Position numbers and translations under genes: made by a program
Notes under the pieces: generated by a model
Databases searched by the model: none
The model's input: only the letters and a program-made list of their open reading frames with translations
What the model was told of the DNA's origin: nothing
Part shown: positions 25,559 to 34,401 of the stretch, piece after piece
Layout of the letters: every line of letters begins with the position of its first letter
Position numbering within the stretch: the stretch's first letter is position 1
NCBI RefSeq assembly: GCF_026723825.1
Contig: NZ_CP113519.1
Coordinates: 2,046,001-2,110,000 of the forward strand
Reading direction: 5' to 3'
DNA length: 64,000 bases
Source: Pseudomonas sp. GOM7
GTDB taxonomy: Bacteria; Pseudomonadota; Gammaproteobacteria; Pseudomonadales; Pseudomonadaceae

Positions 25559-28228
25559 TCAGAGGGTCCAGGGCGCCGCCTTGCTGCTGTCGATGCCATA
25601 GCGCTCCACGGCCATCTGCGCCGTTTCCCAGGGCACTTGCCCTTCCTCGGCCAGCGCGTGCAGGGTGGCGATCACCAGGCTGTGGGCATCGACCTCGAAG
25701 AATTCGCGCAGCCTGGTGCGGGTGTCGCTGCGGCCGAAGCCGTCGGTGCCCAGGGAGACGAAGCGTCCTCTCACATAGGGGGCGATGAGGTTGGGATAGG
25801 CGCGCACGTAATCGCTGGCGGCCACGATCAGATCGTTGCCGCCAAGCAGCGTCTGCACATGGCTCTGGCGTTGCGCGGCGCCAGGGTTGAGGCGGTTCAG
25901 GCGCTCGACGCTGGCCGCATCGCGAGCCAGTTCACTGAAGCTGGTGGCGCTGAACACTTGGCAATCCACCTGCCAGTGCGTCGAGAGCAGCACGGCTGCC
26001 GCTTCGACTTCGCGCAGGATCGGCCCGGAACCCAGCAGGCGAACCCTGGCGACCGCGCCCTCGACCCCATGGTGCTTGTACGGGTACAGCCCCTTGATGA
26101 CGTTCTGCGCCTGGCCTTCGGCGAGCGGCTCCTGCGGGTAGCTCTCGTTGCTGACGGTGATGTAGTAGAACTCGTCGACATGCCGCTCCATCATCTGCCG
26201 GGCGCCGTGATCCATGATCACCGCCAGTTCCGCCGCGAAGGCCGGGTCGTAGGCGCGGCAGTTGGGTACGCTGGCGGCGATCAACTGGCTGGTGCCGTCC
26301 TGATGCTGCAACCCCTCGCCACCCAGGGTGGTGCGGCCGGCGGTGGCGCCCAGCAGAAAGCCGCGGGTGCGCTGGTCGGCCGCCGCCCAGATGAGATCGC
26401 CAACGCGCTGGAAGCCGAACATCGAATAGAAGATGTACAGCGGCAGCATGGCCACGCCGGACGTGCTGTAAGCCGTTCCGGCGGCCACCCAGGAGGAGAT
26501 CGCGCCCGCTTCGTTGATCCCTTCTTCGAGCAGTTGCCCGTCTTGCGATTCCCGGTAGGAGACCAGGGAACCGGCATCCTCCGGGGCATACAACTGACCC
26601 ACGGGGGAGTAAATGCCGATCTGGTGGAACAGGTTGGCCATGCCGAAGGTGCGCGCCTCATCGGCCACGATCGGCACGATTCGCGGCCCCAGCAGCGGAT
26701 CCTTGAGCAGCGCGGCCAGCAAGCGGATGGCCGCCATGGTGGTCGACATCTCGCGGGAGGAGCCATCCAGCGCGAAGGCGGCATAACGTTCCAGCGCGGG
26801 TACCGCGACAGCCTCTGCCTGCTGCCGGCGTGTAGGCAGGGCGCCACCGAGCGCCTCGCGGCGCCTGGCGAGGTAGAGCAGTTCCTCGCTGCCTTCGGCG
26901 GGGCGGTAGAACCTGTGGCTCTGCAGATCCTCGTCGCTCAGCGGAAGCTGAAAGCGATCGCGAAACGCTTTCAGCGCAGTGCCCTCGAGCTTCTTCTGCT
27001 GATGCGCGGTCATGCGCGACTCGCCAGAGGCGCCCATGCCATAACCCTTCTTGGTCTTGGCCAGGATCACCGTTGGCTGCCCTTTGTGGCTGACGGCACT
27101 GGCGTAGGCCGCATACAGCTTGCGCAGGTCATGTCCGCCACGTTTTAGCCCGTCGATCTCGGCATCGGACATGTGAGCGACCAGCGCCTGAATCTCCGGG
27201 TCCTGCTTGAAGAAATGCTCGATGTTGTAGGCCCCGTCCTTGGCCCCCAGGGTCTGGTAGTCGCCATCGACGGTCTGCGCCAGCCGGCGCAGCAGCACGT
27301 GCTTGCTGTCGCGGGCGAACAGCGCGTCCCACTCCGAGCCCCAGAGCACCTTGATCACATTCCAGCCGGCGCCGGCGAACAGCGATTCCAGCTCCTGGAT
27401 GATTTGCCCGTTGCCGCGCACGGGCCCATCCAGACGTTGCAGGTTGCAATTGATGATGAAGTTCAGGTTGTCCAGCCCTTCGCGCGCCGCCAATGACAGC
27501 CCGGCGATGGATTCCGGCTCGTCCATCTCGCCGTCGCCGAACACGCCCCAGACCCGGCGGCCCTCGGTCGTGGCGATGCCACGGTGCTGCAGGTAGCGCA
27601 GAAAGCGCGCCTGGTAGATCGCATTGATCGGGCCAATGCCCATCGAGCCCGTCGGGAATTGCCAGAAGTCGGGCATCAACCAGGGATGAGGGTACGAGCA
27701 CAGGCCCTTGCCTCCTACCTCCTGGCGGTAGTTCTGCAACTGTTCTTCGCTGAGCCGGCCTTCCAGGTAGGCCCGGGCATAGACGCCCGGCGCCGAATGC
27801 GGCTGGAAGAACACCAGGTCGCCGCCGCTTTCGTGGGTGGGCGCCTTGAAGAAGTGGTTGAAGCCGACCTCGAAGATTTCCGCTGCAGAGGCGTAACTGG
27901 CGATATGGCCGCCGAGATCACCGTAGGCCTGGTTGGCACGCACCACCATCGATAGCGCATTCCAGCGAGAAATGGCCACCAGGCGCTGCTCGAGTGCCAG
28001 GTCTCCCGGATAGCTGCCCTGTCGCTCCAGGGCGATGGTGTTGCGGTAGGACGAGTATGGCGCGGAGCTGCCGGTGAGCCCGGACTCCTTGGCGAACTGA
28101 TCGAGCCGACGCAAGAGGTACAGGGCGCGCTCAGGGTCATGCAGCTGCGCTGACTGCAATGACTCCAGCCATTCCTGTGTTTCGACCGGGTCGGTATCCA
28201 ATTCCGGGCTGAGCGAGTGCGACTTCAT
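25559..28228 (-). CDS. aceE: Pyruvate dehydrogenase E1 (homodimeric, AceE-type), accessory
   Basis: Thiamine-diphosphate E1 that decarboxylates pyruvate (or a related 2-oxoacid) and reductively acetylates the E2 lipoyl group. The 889 residues match full AceE length. Visible features are the N-terminal TQEWLESLQ helix, PGVYARAYLEGRLSEEQLQNYRQE, the ThDP/Mg motif GDGEMDEPES (from residue 231), the HQKKLEG loop, and C-terminal FGRSDTRTRLREFFEVD. The gene order is E1-VOC-hydroxylase-E2-FAH, so E1 and E2 are separated, unlike the housekeeping aceEF pair. This is therefore probably a paralogue dedicated to the pathway. A promoter with two dyad operators lies directly upstream. Confidence 0.9.
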   Translation of the reverse strand: MKSHSLSPELDTDPVETQEWLESLQSAQLHDPERALYLLRRLDQFAKESGLTGSSAPYSSYRNTIALERQGSYPGDLALEQRLVAISRWNALSMVVRANQAYGDLGGHIASYASAAEIFEVGFNHFFKAPTHESGGDLVFFQPHSAPGVYARAYLEGRLSEEQLQNYRQEVGGKGLCSYPHPWLMPDFWQFPTGSMGIGPINAIYQARFLRYLQHRGIATTEGRRVWGVFGDGEMDEPESIAGLSLAAREGLDNLNFIINCNLQRLDGPVRGNGQIIQELESLFAGAGWNVIKVLWGSEWDALFARDSKHVLLRRLAQTVDGDYQTLGAKDGAYNIEHFFKQDPEIQALVAHMSDAEIDGLKRGGHDLRKLYAAYASAVSHKGQPTVILAKTKKGYGMGASGESRMTAHQQKKLEGTALKAFRDRFQLPLSDEDLQSHRFYRPAEGSEELLYLARRREALGGALPTRRQQAEAVAVPALERYAAFALDGSSREMSTTMAAIRLLAALLKDPLLGPRIVPIVADEARTFGMANLFHQIGIYSPVGQLYAPEDAGSLVSYRESQDGQLLEEGINEAGAISSWVAAGTAYSTSGVAMLPLYIFYSMFGFQRVGDLIWAAADQRTRGFLLGATAGRTTLGGEGLQHQDGTSQLIAASVPNCRAYDPAFAAELAVIMDHGARQMMERHVDEFYYITVSNESYPQEPLAEGQAQNVIKGLYPYKHHGVEGAVARVRLLGSGPILREVEAAAVLLSTHWQVDCQVFSATSFSELARDAASVERLNRLNPGAAQRQSHVQTLLGGNDLIVAASDYVRAYPNLIAPYVRGRFVSLGTDGFGRSDTRTRLREFFEVDAHSLVIATLHALAEEGQVPWETAQMAVERYGIDSSKAAPWTL

Positions 28229-28280
28229 TTTTGTTGTTTTCCGCTTGTTGATCTGTCGAGCAAGCAAGACCGCTGAAAAG

Positions 28281-28308
28281 ATGATAACTAATCATTTTTG
28301 ATCGTCAA
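28281..28308 (-). promoter_or_regulatory. Predicted sigma-70 promoter of the catabolic operon
   Basis: Read on the minus strand, TTGACG (28308-28303) and TATCAT (28286-28281) are separated by 16 bases, in an AT-rich patch within otherwise GC-rich DNA, 53 bp upstream of the aceE-like start. Both boxes overlap the two dyads listed separately, as expected for a repressor-controlled promoter. Predicted by eye only. Confidence 0.55.
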
Positions 28309-28311
28309 TCA
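28282..28311. promoter_or_regulatory. Twin TGAT-N5-ATCA dyads, likely TetR operators
   Basis: Two copies of the dyad TGAT-N5-ATCA lie at 28282-28294 and 28299-28311, 17 bp apart start to start, in the divergent region between the E1 gene and the TetR-family gene. They cover the predicted operon promoter. The spacing is close to two helical turns short of 21 bp, so side-by-side dimer binding is plausible. Assignment to the adjacent regulator is inference. Confidence 0.5.
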
Positions 28312-28360
28312 TATTTTGTTTCGTTGAGCGCGCCATGCGCCAGGTGCTAGATTCGCCCCC

Positions 28361-29101
28361 ATGAAAAAATCCTCTCCTTCTCCGCTACCCACGCCCCACC
28401 AGAAAACCGCAGCGCGCTCCAGCGAAGCCGGCGAGTCGCGCAGCGCCCGACGCAAGCGGGAAACCCGCCTGAGCCTGATGAAGGCGGCACTGGAACTGAT
28501 GTCGGAACGTGGCAGCGGGGAGGTCACCATCCAGCAGATCACCGCGGCGGCGGACGTGGGCTTCGGCACCTTCTACAACTACTTCGAGTCCAAGGAAGAC
28601 ATCTACAACTGCTTGCTGGAGGAGGTCTTCGAGCGTTCGGCGAAGGTGGTGGACGAGGCGGTTGCGCACATCACCGATCCGGCCGAGCGCCTCAGTGTGG
28701 GAGTGCGCTATACCCTGCTGCAGGCCAAGGCGGATCCGGTCTGGGGGCGCTTTCTGGCGCGATCTCCCTTCAATCCCGAGATTATTTCCCAGGGGCTGGG
28801 CAAGTTCCTGCTGCGTGACGTGCTCGAAGGCATCGCCAAGCAGCGTTTCAAGGTGAACGACACTGGAGTGGCCCTGATGGCGGTCGGCAGCACCGTGCTG
28901 GGGGCCGTGACCATCACCCTGCAGAGCCCGGCACCGCCGCAGGCGCGGCTGTATGACGATCTGGGGCTGTACGCAGAAAGCCTGCCCGAGCGGGTCTGTG
29001 AAATGGTGCTGCGCATCATCGGTGTCGATAGCGATGAGGCCACTCGTCTGGCGAGCCTGCCCCTGCCGCCGCTGGAGGGCTTCTTTCGGCTGTCAGTCTG
29101 A
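28361..29101 (+). CDS. TetR/AcrR-family transcriptional regulator
   Basis: A 246-residue repressor-type protein. A 30-residue, Lys/Arg/Ser-rich tail precedes the DNA-binding domain; the helix-turn-helix spans about residues 55-77 (TIQQITAAADVGFGTFYNYFESKED). The C-terminal all-helical domain should bind an effector. It is divergent from the E1-VOC-hydroxylase-E2-FAH operon and most likely controls it, with a pathway substrate or intermediate as inducer; this is inferred from position. Confidence 0.9.
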   Translation: MKKSSPSPLPTPHQKTAARSSEAGESRSARRKRETRLSLMKAALELMSERGSGEVTIQQITAAADVGFGTFYNYFESKEDIYNCLLEEVFERSAKVVDEAVAHITDPAERLSVGVRYTLLQAKADPVWGRFLARSPFNPEIISQGLGKFLLRDVLEGIAKQRFKVNDTGVALMAVGSTVLGAVTITLQSPAPPQARLYDDLGLYAESLPERVCEMVLRIIGVDSDEATRLASLPLPPLEGFFRLSV

Positions 29102-29194
29102 CCGGGGCAGGGCGCCTACGGGGCGATTGCGGCCTTAAATCCCAGGTGGAGCTGGTGTAGGGTATCGGGCTGACCTGTTCCCCCGGAGAGCATC

Positions 29195-29695
29195 ATGGAT
29201 TCGATCAGCCAACTGGCTGCCCAGCTCGGGCAGCGACTGCAAGCCGCTGGCGCCCAGGTGAGCACGGCCGAGTCCTGCACCGGCGGTGGCATCGCCGAGG
29301 CCATCACCCGCATTCCCGGCAGTTCGGCCTGGTTCGAGGCCGGTTTCGTCACCTATTCCAATGCACAGAAGAGCAAGCAACTGGACGTGCCCCAGGGCTT
29401 GTTCGCGGCCGTCGGCGCGGTCAGCCGCGAGGTGGTTGAGGCCATGGTGCGCGGTGCCCAGGCTCAGGCCGGGGCGCGTTATGCGGTGGCGGTCAGCGGC
29501 GTGGCAGGTCCAGATGGCGGCTCGCCCGAGAAGCCGGTGGGCACCGTTTGGCTGGCCTGGGGCGATGGCGAACGTATCGTCAGCCTGCGCAAACAGTTCG
29601 CCGGCAACCGCGACGAGGTGCGCCGACAGACGGTCGAGGCCGCACTGGCGGGGCTTATCGAGCTGCTGGCGAAGGAAAATCCGCTTGCGGGGTAG
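29195..29695 (+). CDS. pncC: Nicotinamide-nucleotide amidohydrolase PncC (CinA C-terminal family)
   Basis: Deamidates nicotinamide mononucleotide to nicotinate mononucleotide in the pyridine nucleotide cycle. The 166-residue protein is the stand-alone CinA C-terminal domain, with VSTAESCTGGGIAEAIT (about 23-39), the TYSNAQKSKQL segment and AVSGVAGPDGGSPEKPVGTVW. Often annotated cinA in Pseudomonas and located just before recA, as here. An aggag-like element (gagagc) precedes the ATG. Confidence 0.93.
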   Translation: MDSISQLAAQLGQRLQAAGAQVSTAESCTGGGIAEAITRIPGSSAWFEAGFVTYSNAQKSKQLDVPQGLFAAVGAVSREVVEAMVRGAQAQAGARYAVAVSGVAGPDGGSPEKPVGTVWLAWGDGERIVSLRKQFAGNRDEVRRQTVEAALAGLIELLAKENPLAG

Positions 29696-29722
29696 GCGGA
29701 TGACTTGCCCTGTGGAATAATA

Positions 29723-29738
29723 CTGGCTACTTATACAG
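29723..29738 (+). promoter_or_regulatory. LexA (SOS) box of recA
   Basis: CTG-N10-CAG with an AT-rich core (ctggctacttatacag), 45 bp upstream of the recA start. The right half matches the consensus tatacag; the left half is weaker. This is the expected position for LexA repression of recA. Confidence 0.8.
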
Positions 29739-29782
29739 TTGTTGGCGGCCGTCGAGGCCCTTGTGAATACGTGAGGATGGTA

Positions 29783-30832
29783 ATGGACGAGAACAAGAAG
29801 CGCGCCTTGGCGGCTGCCCTGGGCCAGATCGAGAAGCAGTTCGGCAAGGGCGCGGTGATGCGCATGGGCGACCATGATCGCCAGGCCATTCCGGCCATTT
29901 CCACCGGCTCGCTGGGCCTGGACATTGCGCTGGGCATCGGTGGCCTGCCCAAGGGCCGCATCGTCGAGATCTACGGCCCGGAGTCCTCGGGTAAGACCAC
30001 CCTGACCCTGTCGGTGATCGCCGAGGCGCAGAAACTCGGCGCCACCTGTGCCTTCGTCGATGCCGAGCACGCGCTCGATCCCGACTACGCCGGCAAACTG
30101 GGCGTGAATGTCGACGACCTGCTAGTGTCGCAGCCGGATACCGGCGAGCAGGCTCTGGAAATCACCGACATGCTGGTGCGCTCCAACGCTGTCGACGTGA
30201 TCATCGTCGACTCCGTGGCGGCCCTGGTGCCCAAGGCCGAGATCGAAGGCGAGATGGGCGATCAGCACGTCGGCCTGCAGGCCCGTCTGATGAGCCAGGC
30301 GCTGCGCAAGATCACCGGCAACATCAAGACCGCCAACTGCCTGGTGATCTTCATCAACCAGATCCGCATGAAGATCGGCGTGATGTTCGGCAGCCCGGAA
30401 ACCACCACCGGTGGTAACGCTCTGAAGTTCTACTCCTCGGTACGCCTGGACATCCGCCGTACCGGCGCGGTGAAGGAAGGCGACGAGGTGGTGGGCAGCG
30501 AAACCCGCGTGAAGATCGTCAAGAACAAGGTGGCGCCGCCGTTCCGCCAGGCCGAGTTCCAGATTCTCTACGGCAAGGGCATCTACCGTAACGGCGAGAT
30601 CATCGACCTCGGCGTGCAGCAGAATCTGGTGGAGAAATCCGGTGCCTGGTACAGCTACCAGGGCAACAAGATCGGTCAGGGCAAGGCCAATGCCGCCAAG
30701 TACCTCGAGGACAACCCGGCCGTCGCCCGTGAGATCGAAGGCCTGATCCGCGAGAAGCTGCTGGTCAGCAGCGCGCCGGTAAAAGCCACCGCTGCCGCCG
30801 CCGAGGTGGAAGACGCCGAAGTCGACTTCTGA
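29783..30832 (+). CDS. recA: Recombinase RecA
   Basis: RecA forms the nucleoprotein filament for homologous recombination and triggers LexA self-cleavage. The 349-residue product has Walker [10 protein letters not shown] (residues 65-73), the [15 protein letters not shown]alker B region, L1/L2 DNA-binding loops ([23 protein letters not shown]) and an acidic C-terminal tail rich in Ala/Glu/Asp. The ATG at 29783 follows a gagg element; an upstream frame from 29705 covers the LexA box and is rejected. recX follows four bases after the stop. Confidence 0.98.
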   Translation: MDENKKRALAAALGQIEKQFGKGAVMRMGDHDRQAIPAISTGSLGLDIALGIGGLPKGRIVEIYGPESSGKTTLTLSVIAEAQKLGATCAFVDAEHALDPDYAGKLGVNVDDLLVSQPDTGEQALEITDMLVRSNAVDVIIVDSVAALVPKAEIEGEMGDQHVGLQARLMSQALRKITGNIKTANCLVIFINQIRMKIGVMFGSPETTTGGNALKFYSSVRLDIRRTGAVKEGDEVVGSETRVKIVKNKVAPPFRQAEFQILYGKGIYRNGEIIDLGVQQNLVEKSGAWYSYQGNKIGQGKANAAKYLEDNPAVAREIEGLIREKLLVSSAPVKATAAAAEVEDAEVDF

Positions 30833-30836
30833 GGCA

Positions 30837-31304
30837 ATGCCCGCCGTACTCGACAGCCCGGCCGCCGTGCGCCGGGCAGCGATGGATCTGCTGGCCCGGC
30901 GCGAGCATGGCCGCGTCGAGCTGGCCGGTAAGTTGCGTCGGCGTGGTGCGCCGGATAAGCTGATCGAGGCGGCGCTGGATCGCCTTGCCGAAGAGGGCCT
31001 GCTCTCGGAGGCGCGTTATCTGGAAAGCTTCGTCGCCGCACGGGCGCGCTCCGGCCATGGCCCGCAGCGCATCCGCGAGGAACTGGTGCAGCGTGGCCTG
31101 GCCCGTGCCCAGGTCGAACAAGCACTGCGTGAAAGCGGCATCGACTGGTTCGCGCAACTACGCGATGTCTGGCAGCGCAAGTTCGCCGGGCGCTTGCCCG
31201 TCGACGCTCGTGAGCGTGCCCAGCAGGGCCGCTTCCTGGCCTATCGCGGTTATCCCATGGACATGATCGGGCGCCTGCTGAGCGGACGTGGCGACTGGGA
31301 TTAG
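30837..31304 (+). CDS. recX: Regulatory protein RecX
   Basis: RecX binds RecA filaments and limits their extension. The 155-residue product has the three-helix repeats typical of the family: an N-terminal [26 protein letters not shown], a central [32 protein letters not shown] and a C-terminal GFGD-like [11 protein letters not shown]. It is probably co-transcribed with recA and overlaps the convergent gene's end by 4 bp. Confidence 0.95.
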   Translation: MPAVLDSPAAVRRAAMDLLARREHGRVELAGKLRRRGAPDKLIEAALDRLAEEGLLSEARYLESFVAARARSGHGPQRIREELVQRGLARAQVEQALRESGIDWFAQLRDVWQRKFAGRLPVDARERAQQGRFLAYRGYPMDMIGRLLSGRGDWD

Positions 31305-32176
31305 CTTCTCAACCCGCGCAAATAGCTCAGAACGTCAGGCGCTCCTGCCAATTGCAGGCCTTCGCCCAAGGCGGTGGCGTCTGGGTGGGCCTTGGGTAGC
31401 AACAGTAGCTCGGCTGCGCCTGGGGTCTTCCATAGGGACAGGCGCGCATAGGGCATGCCGTTATCGAGCAGCAGGCTCATGAAGGCTGGGTCGCTCCAGG
31501 CCTGGCAGGGCATGAGCTGGACGTGGTAGTGCTGTTGCAGATTGTCCAGCGCCTGTTGGTTCAGGCTGTAGTGGGTCAGGGTGGCCGGCAGCATGATTTC
31601 CAGCCCGCGGCGTCGGGCATAGACGATGGCCCCGGCGAAGGCCGGCGCCTGTTGTTCGCCTGCCCAGTAGAGACGTTCCCCCAGCCAACTGGCTTGGCGC
31701 AATTCGATGGCTTCACCGCTTTGGTAGCCCGGCAGCGCCTGGTTGAAGGTCTTGATGAAATCCTTGTAGCTGATGATGCGCACCGACTTGCACTGCTCGC
31801 TGGCGGCGAAGTCCTCGAGGCTGCGGTAGTCTCGGCCTTCGGCCAGGGGGCTGGAAAGACCATCGATCTGACGCAGGTCGATGGCCTGCAGATGCTGCTG
31901 CTCCACGGCCACCAGGCCGCTGAGGGCGGCGTGTGCCTGCTCCTTGTCTTCCTGCACGGGGCCGGAGAGGGCGCCGCGTGGCAGGTCGACGAAGCGATGC
32001 AGGGGCGGGCCATCCAGCCAGCAGATGCTGTCCAGGTTTCGCGCGATGGGCCTGAACGGCAATTCCAGGGTGCTGGCGCGCTGCAGGATCTGGCGGGTGC
32101 TGCGACCAATCAGACCCAGACGCTGGGCCAGTGAGGCCAGGCGAGTGCTGAGCGTGGGCGATTGCGAGAGGGGCAT
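31301..32176 (-). CDS. Conserved hypothetical protein next to recX
   Basis: A 291-residue, apparently cytoplasmic protein with no signal peptide or transmembrane segment. I do not recognise a domain. It is rich in Leu, Gln and Ala, with an HxxxxLPRG segment near residue 70 and a [15 protein letters not shown] stretch near 140. A gene of unknown function is found here, convergent with recX, in other Pseudomonas as I remember. The start MPLSQS at 32176 is preferred over a 10-codon longer start at 32206, because it has an aggg-type element upstream. Confidence 0.8.
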   Translation of the reverse strand: MPLSQSPTLSTRLASLAQRLGLIGRSTRQILQRASTLELPFRPIARNLDSICWLDGPPLHRFVDLPRGALSGPVQEDKEQAHAALSGLVAVEQQHLQAIDLRQIDGLSSPLAEGRDYRSLEDFAASEQCKSVRIISYKDFIKTFNQALPGYQSGEAIELRQASWLGERLYWAGEQQAPAFAGAIVYARRRGLEIMLPATLTHYSLNQQALDNLQQHYHVQLMPCQAWSDPAFMSLLLDNGMPYARLSLWKTPGAAELLLLPKAHPDATALGEGLQLAGAPDVLSYLRGLRS

Positions 32177-32302
32177 GATCAAGCGGCAGCCTGGACTAGG
32201 GGGCAAACAGGCGGGCAGGCCATGGCCTGCCCATGCCGCTCGGGGCAGGCGTGGCGTTCGCTCTGTGGCAGAATGAGCGCATTCATTTGCGAGGGTGCCT
32301 CC

Positions 32303-32524
32303 ATGCCCAGCCTGGTGCTGGATATCGCGTTATCGGCAGAACGGTTGCAGGCCATCTATCGTGGCCATGCCAACCGGATTATGGCGCAAAGTCGCGACGG
32401 TCGTCGTGTGAGTTTGCCTGCGCATCATCTGCGGCCCTTTCTGACCCATTCCGGCATCCATGGTTCCTTCGAGCTGGAGTTCAGCGCCGAGGGCGAGTTG
32501 CTAAGCCTGCGCCGGTTGTCCTGA
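32303..32524 (+). CDS. DUF2835 family protein
   Basis: A 73-residue protein beginning MPSLVLDIALSAERLQAIYRG and continuing with ANRIMAQSRDGRRVSLPAHHLRPFLTHSGIHG, the pattern of DUF2835. It looks like a small beta-rich nucleic-acid-binding fold (many Arg/His), but no role is established. The ATG at 32303 follows a gagggtg element. It stands alone between a convergent hypothetical gene and pyrD. Confidence 0.85.
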   Translation: MPSLVLDIALSAERLQAIYRGHANRIMAQSRDGRRVSLPAHHLRPFLTHSGIHGSFELEFSAEGELLSLRRLS

Positions 32525-32621
32525 GATCCTGAGTGCAGTGTGGCGTGGTGCACGCCTCGCGTCGTGGCGGTCAGCACGGCTATAATCGCCGCCTTTCAAT
32601 TTGCCGAACCGAGTCTGCCTC

Positions 32622-33644
32622 ATGTACGCCCTGGCCCGCGAGCTGCTTTTCAAACTGTCCCCGGAAACTTCGCATGAGCTGTCCATCGACCTGATCGGTG
32701 CGGGTGGGCGTCTGGGGCTCAATGGGCTGTTGACCAAGGCGCCGGCCAGCCTACCAACCTCGGTGATGGGGCTGCAATTTCCCAACCCGGTCGGGCTGGC
32801 CGCTGGCCTGGACAAGAATGGCGATGCCATCGACGGGTTCGCCCAGCTTGGCTTCGGTTTCGTCGAGATCGGCACCGTGACGCCGCGCCCACAGCCGGGC
32901 AATCCCAAACCGCGTCTGTTCCGCCTACCCGAGGCCGAGGCGGTGATCAATCGCATGGGTTTCAACAACCATGGCGTCGAGCATCTGCTGCGCCGGGTGC
33001 AGGCGGCGAAGTTCAAGGGTGTGCTGGGCATCAACATCGGCAAGAACTTCGATACCCCGGTCGAACATGCGGTCGATGATTATCTGCTGTGCCTGGACAA
33101 GGTCTATGCCCACGCCAGTTACGTGACGGTCAACGTCAGCTCGCCGAATACGCCGGGGCTGCGCAGCCTGCAGTTCGGCGATTCGCTCAAGGCGCTGCTC
33201 GAAGCACTACGCCGACGTCAGGAAGACCTGACCCAGGAGCATGGCAAGCGCGTGCCCCTGGCCATCAAGATCGCCCCGGACATGAGCGACGAGGAAACCG
33301 CGCTGGTCGCCGCAGCGCTGCTGGGGGCCGACATGGACGCGGTGATCGCCACCAACACCACGCTCAGTCGTGAGGGCGTCGAGGGCCTGGCGCATGGTGA
33401 TGAGGCCGGTGGTCTGTCCGGCGCGCCGGTGCGCGACAAGAGCACGCATATCGTCAAGGTACTGGCCGGCGAGCTGGGTGGGCGTTTGCCTATCATCGCC
33501 GTGGGCGGGATCACCGAGGGCAGGCACGCGGCGGAGAAGATCGCGGCGGGGGCGAGCCTGGTTCAGATTTACTCGGGGTTCATCTACAAGGGGCCGGCGC
33601 TGATTCGCGAGGCCGTGGATGCCATTGCTGCACTGCGCAAATGA
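32622..33644 (+). CDS. pyrD: Dihydroorotate dehydrogenase (quinone), class 2
   Basis: Membrane-associated FMN enzyme that oxidises dihydroorotate to orotate with quinone in pyrimidine synthesis. The 340-residue product has the N-terminal amphipathic membrane-binding helices ([18 protein letters not shown]), [11 protein letters not shown], the [23 protein letters not shown] block, NINIGKN, the catalytic-Ser region [12 protein letters not shown] and the C-terminal [27 protein letters not shown] region just upstream (tataatcgcc) may hold its -10 box. Confidence 0.97.
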   Translation: MYALARELLFKLSPETSHELSIDLIGAGGRLGLNGLLTKAPASLPTSVMGLQFPNPVGLAAGLDKNGDAIDGFAQLGFGFVEIGTVTPRPQPGNPKPRLFRLPEAEAVINRMGFNNHGVEHLLRRVQAAKFKGVLGINIGKNFDTPVEHAVDDYLLCLDKVYAHASYVTVNVSSPNTPGLRSLQFGDSLKALLEALRRRQEDLTQEHGKRVPLAIKIAPDMSDEETALVAAALLGADMDAVIATNTTLSREGVEGLAHGDEAGGLSGAPVRDKSTHIVKVLAGELGGRLPIIAVGGITEGRHAAEKIAAGASLVQIYSGFIYKGPALIREAVDAIAALRK

Positions 33645-33659
33645 AATGAAGAAATGAAA

Positions 33660-33680
33660 AGGGGCTCTCAAGGAGCCCCT
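33660..33680 (-). terminator. Terminator between pyrD and rmf
   Basis: An 8-bp stem (33660-33667 with 33673-33680) with a 5-base loop. On the minus strand it is followed by ttttcatttc, so it is a better terminator for rmf (about 100 bp after its stop) than for pyrD, though it is 16 bp after pyrD and may serve both. Confidence 0.65.
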
Positions 33681-33778
33681 GGGCTTGCGCCCGCCGCCCG
33701 GATGGGGTCGGCATGGTGAAGTCTGCAGAATTGTGGAGCTTGGTTCAGCCAGGTGAGGCGTGGAACCAAGCCCCTGAA

Positions 33779-33994
33779 TCAGCCGACAGCGTGAAGTTCA
33801 TTGAGTCTGTGAATACCGGCGGTGCCGGTCAGCCCGTCCCAGTTGTCGCCACGGCCTTCACGCCAGCCGTTGAGCCAGGCCTGGCGTACCGATGGCAGGG
33901 TGAAGGGGCAGAGTTCGCGGGATTTTCCATTGATGCCGTATTGATAGCCGCGCAAGAAAGCTCGTTCTAACGGATCACGCTTGAGTCTTCTCAT
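33779..33994 (-). CDS. rmf: Ribosome modulation factor
   Basis: RMF converts 70S ribosomes to inactive 100S dimers in stationary phase. The 71-residue, very basic product has the family pattern: MRRLKRDPLERAFLRGYQYG, NGKSRELCPF and RQAWLNGWREGRGDNWDG. The convergent pyrD/rmf pair followed by rlmKL is a conserved Pseudomonas arrangement as I remember it. Confidence 0.95.
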   Translation of the reverse strand: MRRLKRDPLERAFLRGYQYGINGKSRELCPFTLPSVRQAWLNGWREGRGDNWDGLTGTAGIHRLNELHAVG

Positions 33995-34401
33995 AGGGTG
34001 TTGCCCTCGCTGTTGACTGTAATGTCCCGTTGGCCTCCAGGGGAGGCCTGTGGCAGAAATGATCTGCCGGCGGAGGTCGCTGCCGGCGTGGCGAGCCTCC
34101 TGTGCGTGCGCCGTTGCAGCGACGCATTGAGTAGTGTTCTAACGAATGCTCCGAAGCCTGTGAATGATCGATTTGTCATAAGGGCGTAACCTAATGACGG
34201 GTCATGCCATAAGGGAACTGGTCATGCGTCCAGCGACGAGCCAGACGGCCCGTGTGGCCTGCCTTCACGGGCGGGATGGCGACGTGATGGCCTGAATGAG
34301 ATTGCTGCTTATTCCGACGAAGGGGCACTGCGTCCTTTTGTCTCTTAATGTTAGCCGAGGTGTTTGGCACCTCTTTTTATCGCCATTGGCACTGGATGGT
34401 T
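33995..34401. other. Divergent control region between rmf and rlmKL
   Basis: 407 bp without a supported gene. The rmf-proximal half should hold the rmf promoter (growth-phase control is known for rmf; no operator is identified by eye). The half next to rlmKL ends in a terminator-like hairpin. A short frame from 34296 runs out of frame into rlmKL and lacks a ribosome binding site. Confidence 0.5.
34357..34378 (+). terminator. Terminator-like hairpin just before rlmKL
   Basis: A 6-bp stem (34357-34362 with 34368-34373), 5-base loop, then five Ts, ending 23 bases before the rlmKL ATG on the same strand. There is no + strand gene between pyrD (which has its own hairpin) and this point, so it may be an attenuator in the rlmKL leader or the end of a small RNA. 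Confidence 0.45.
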
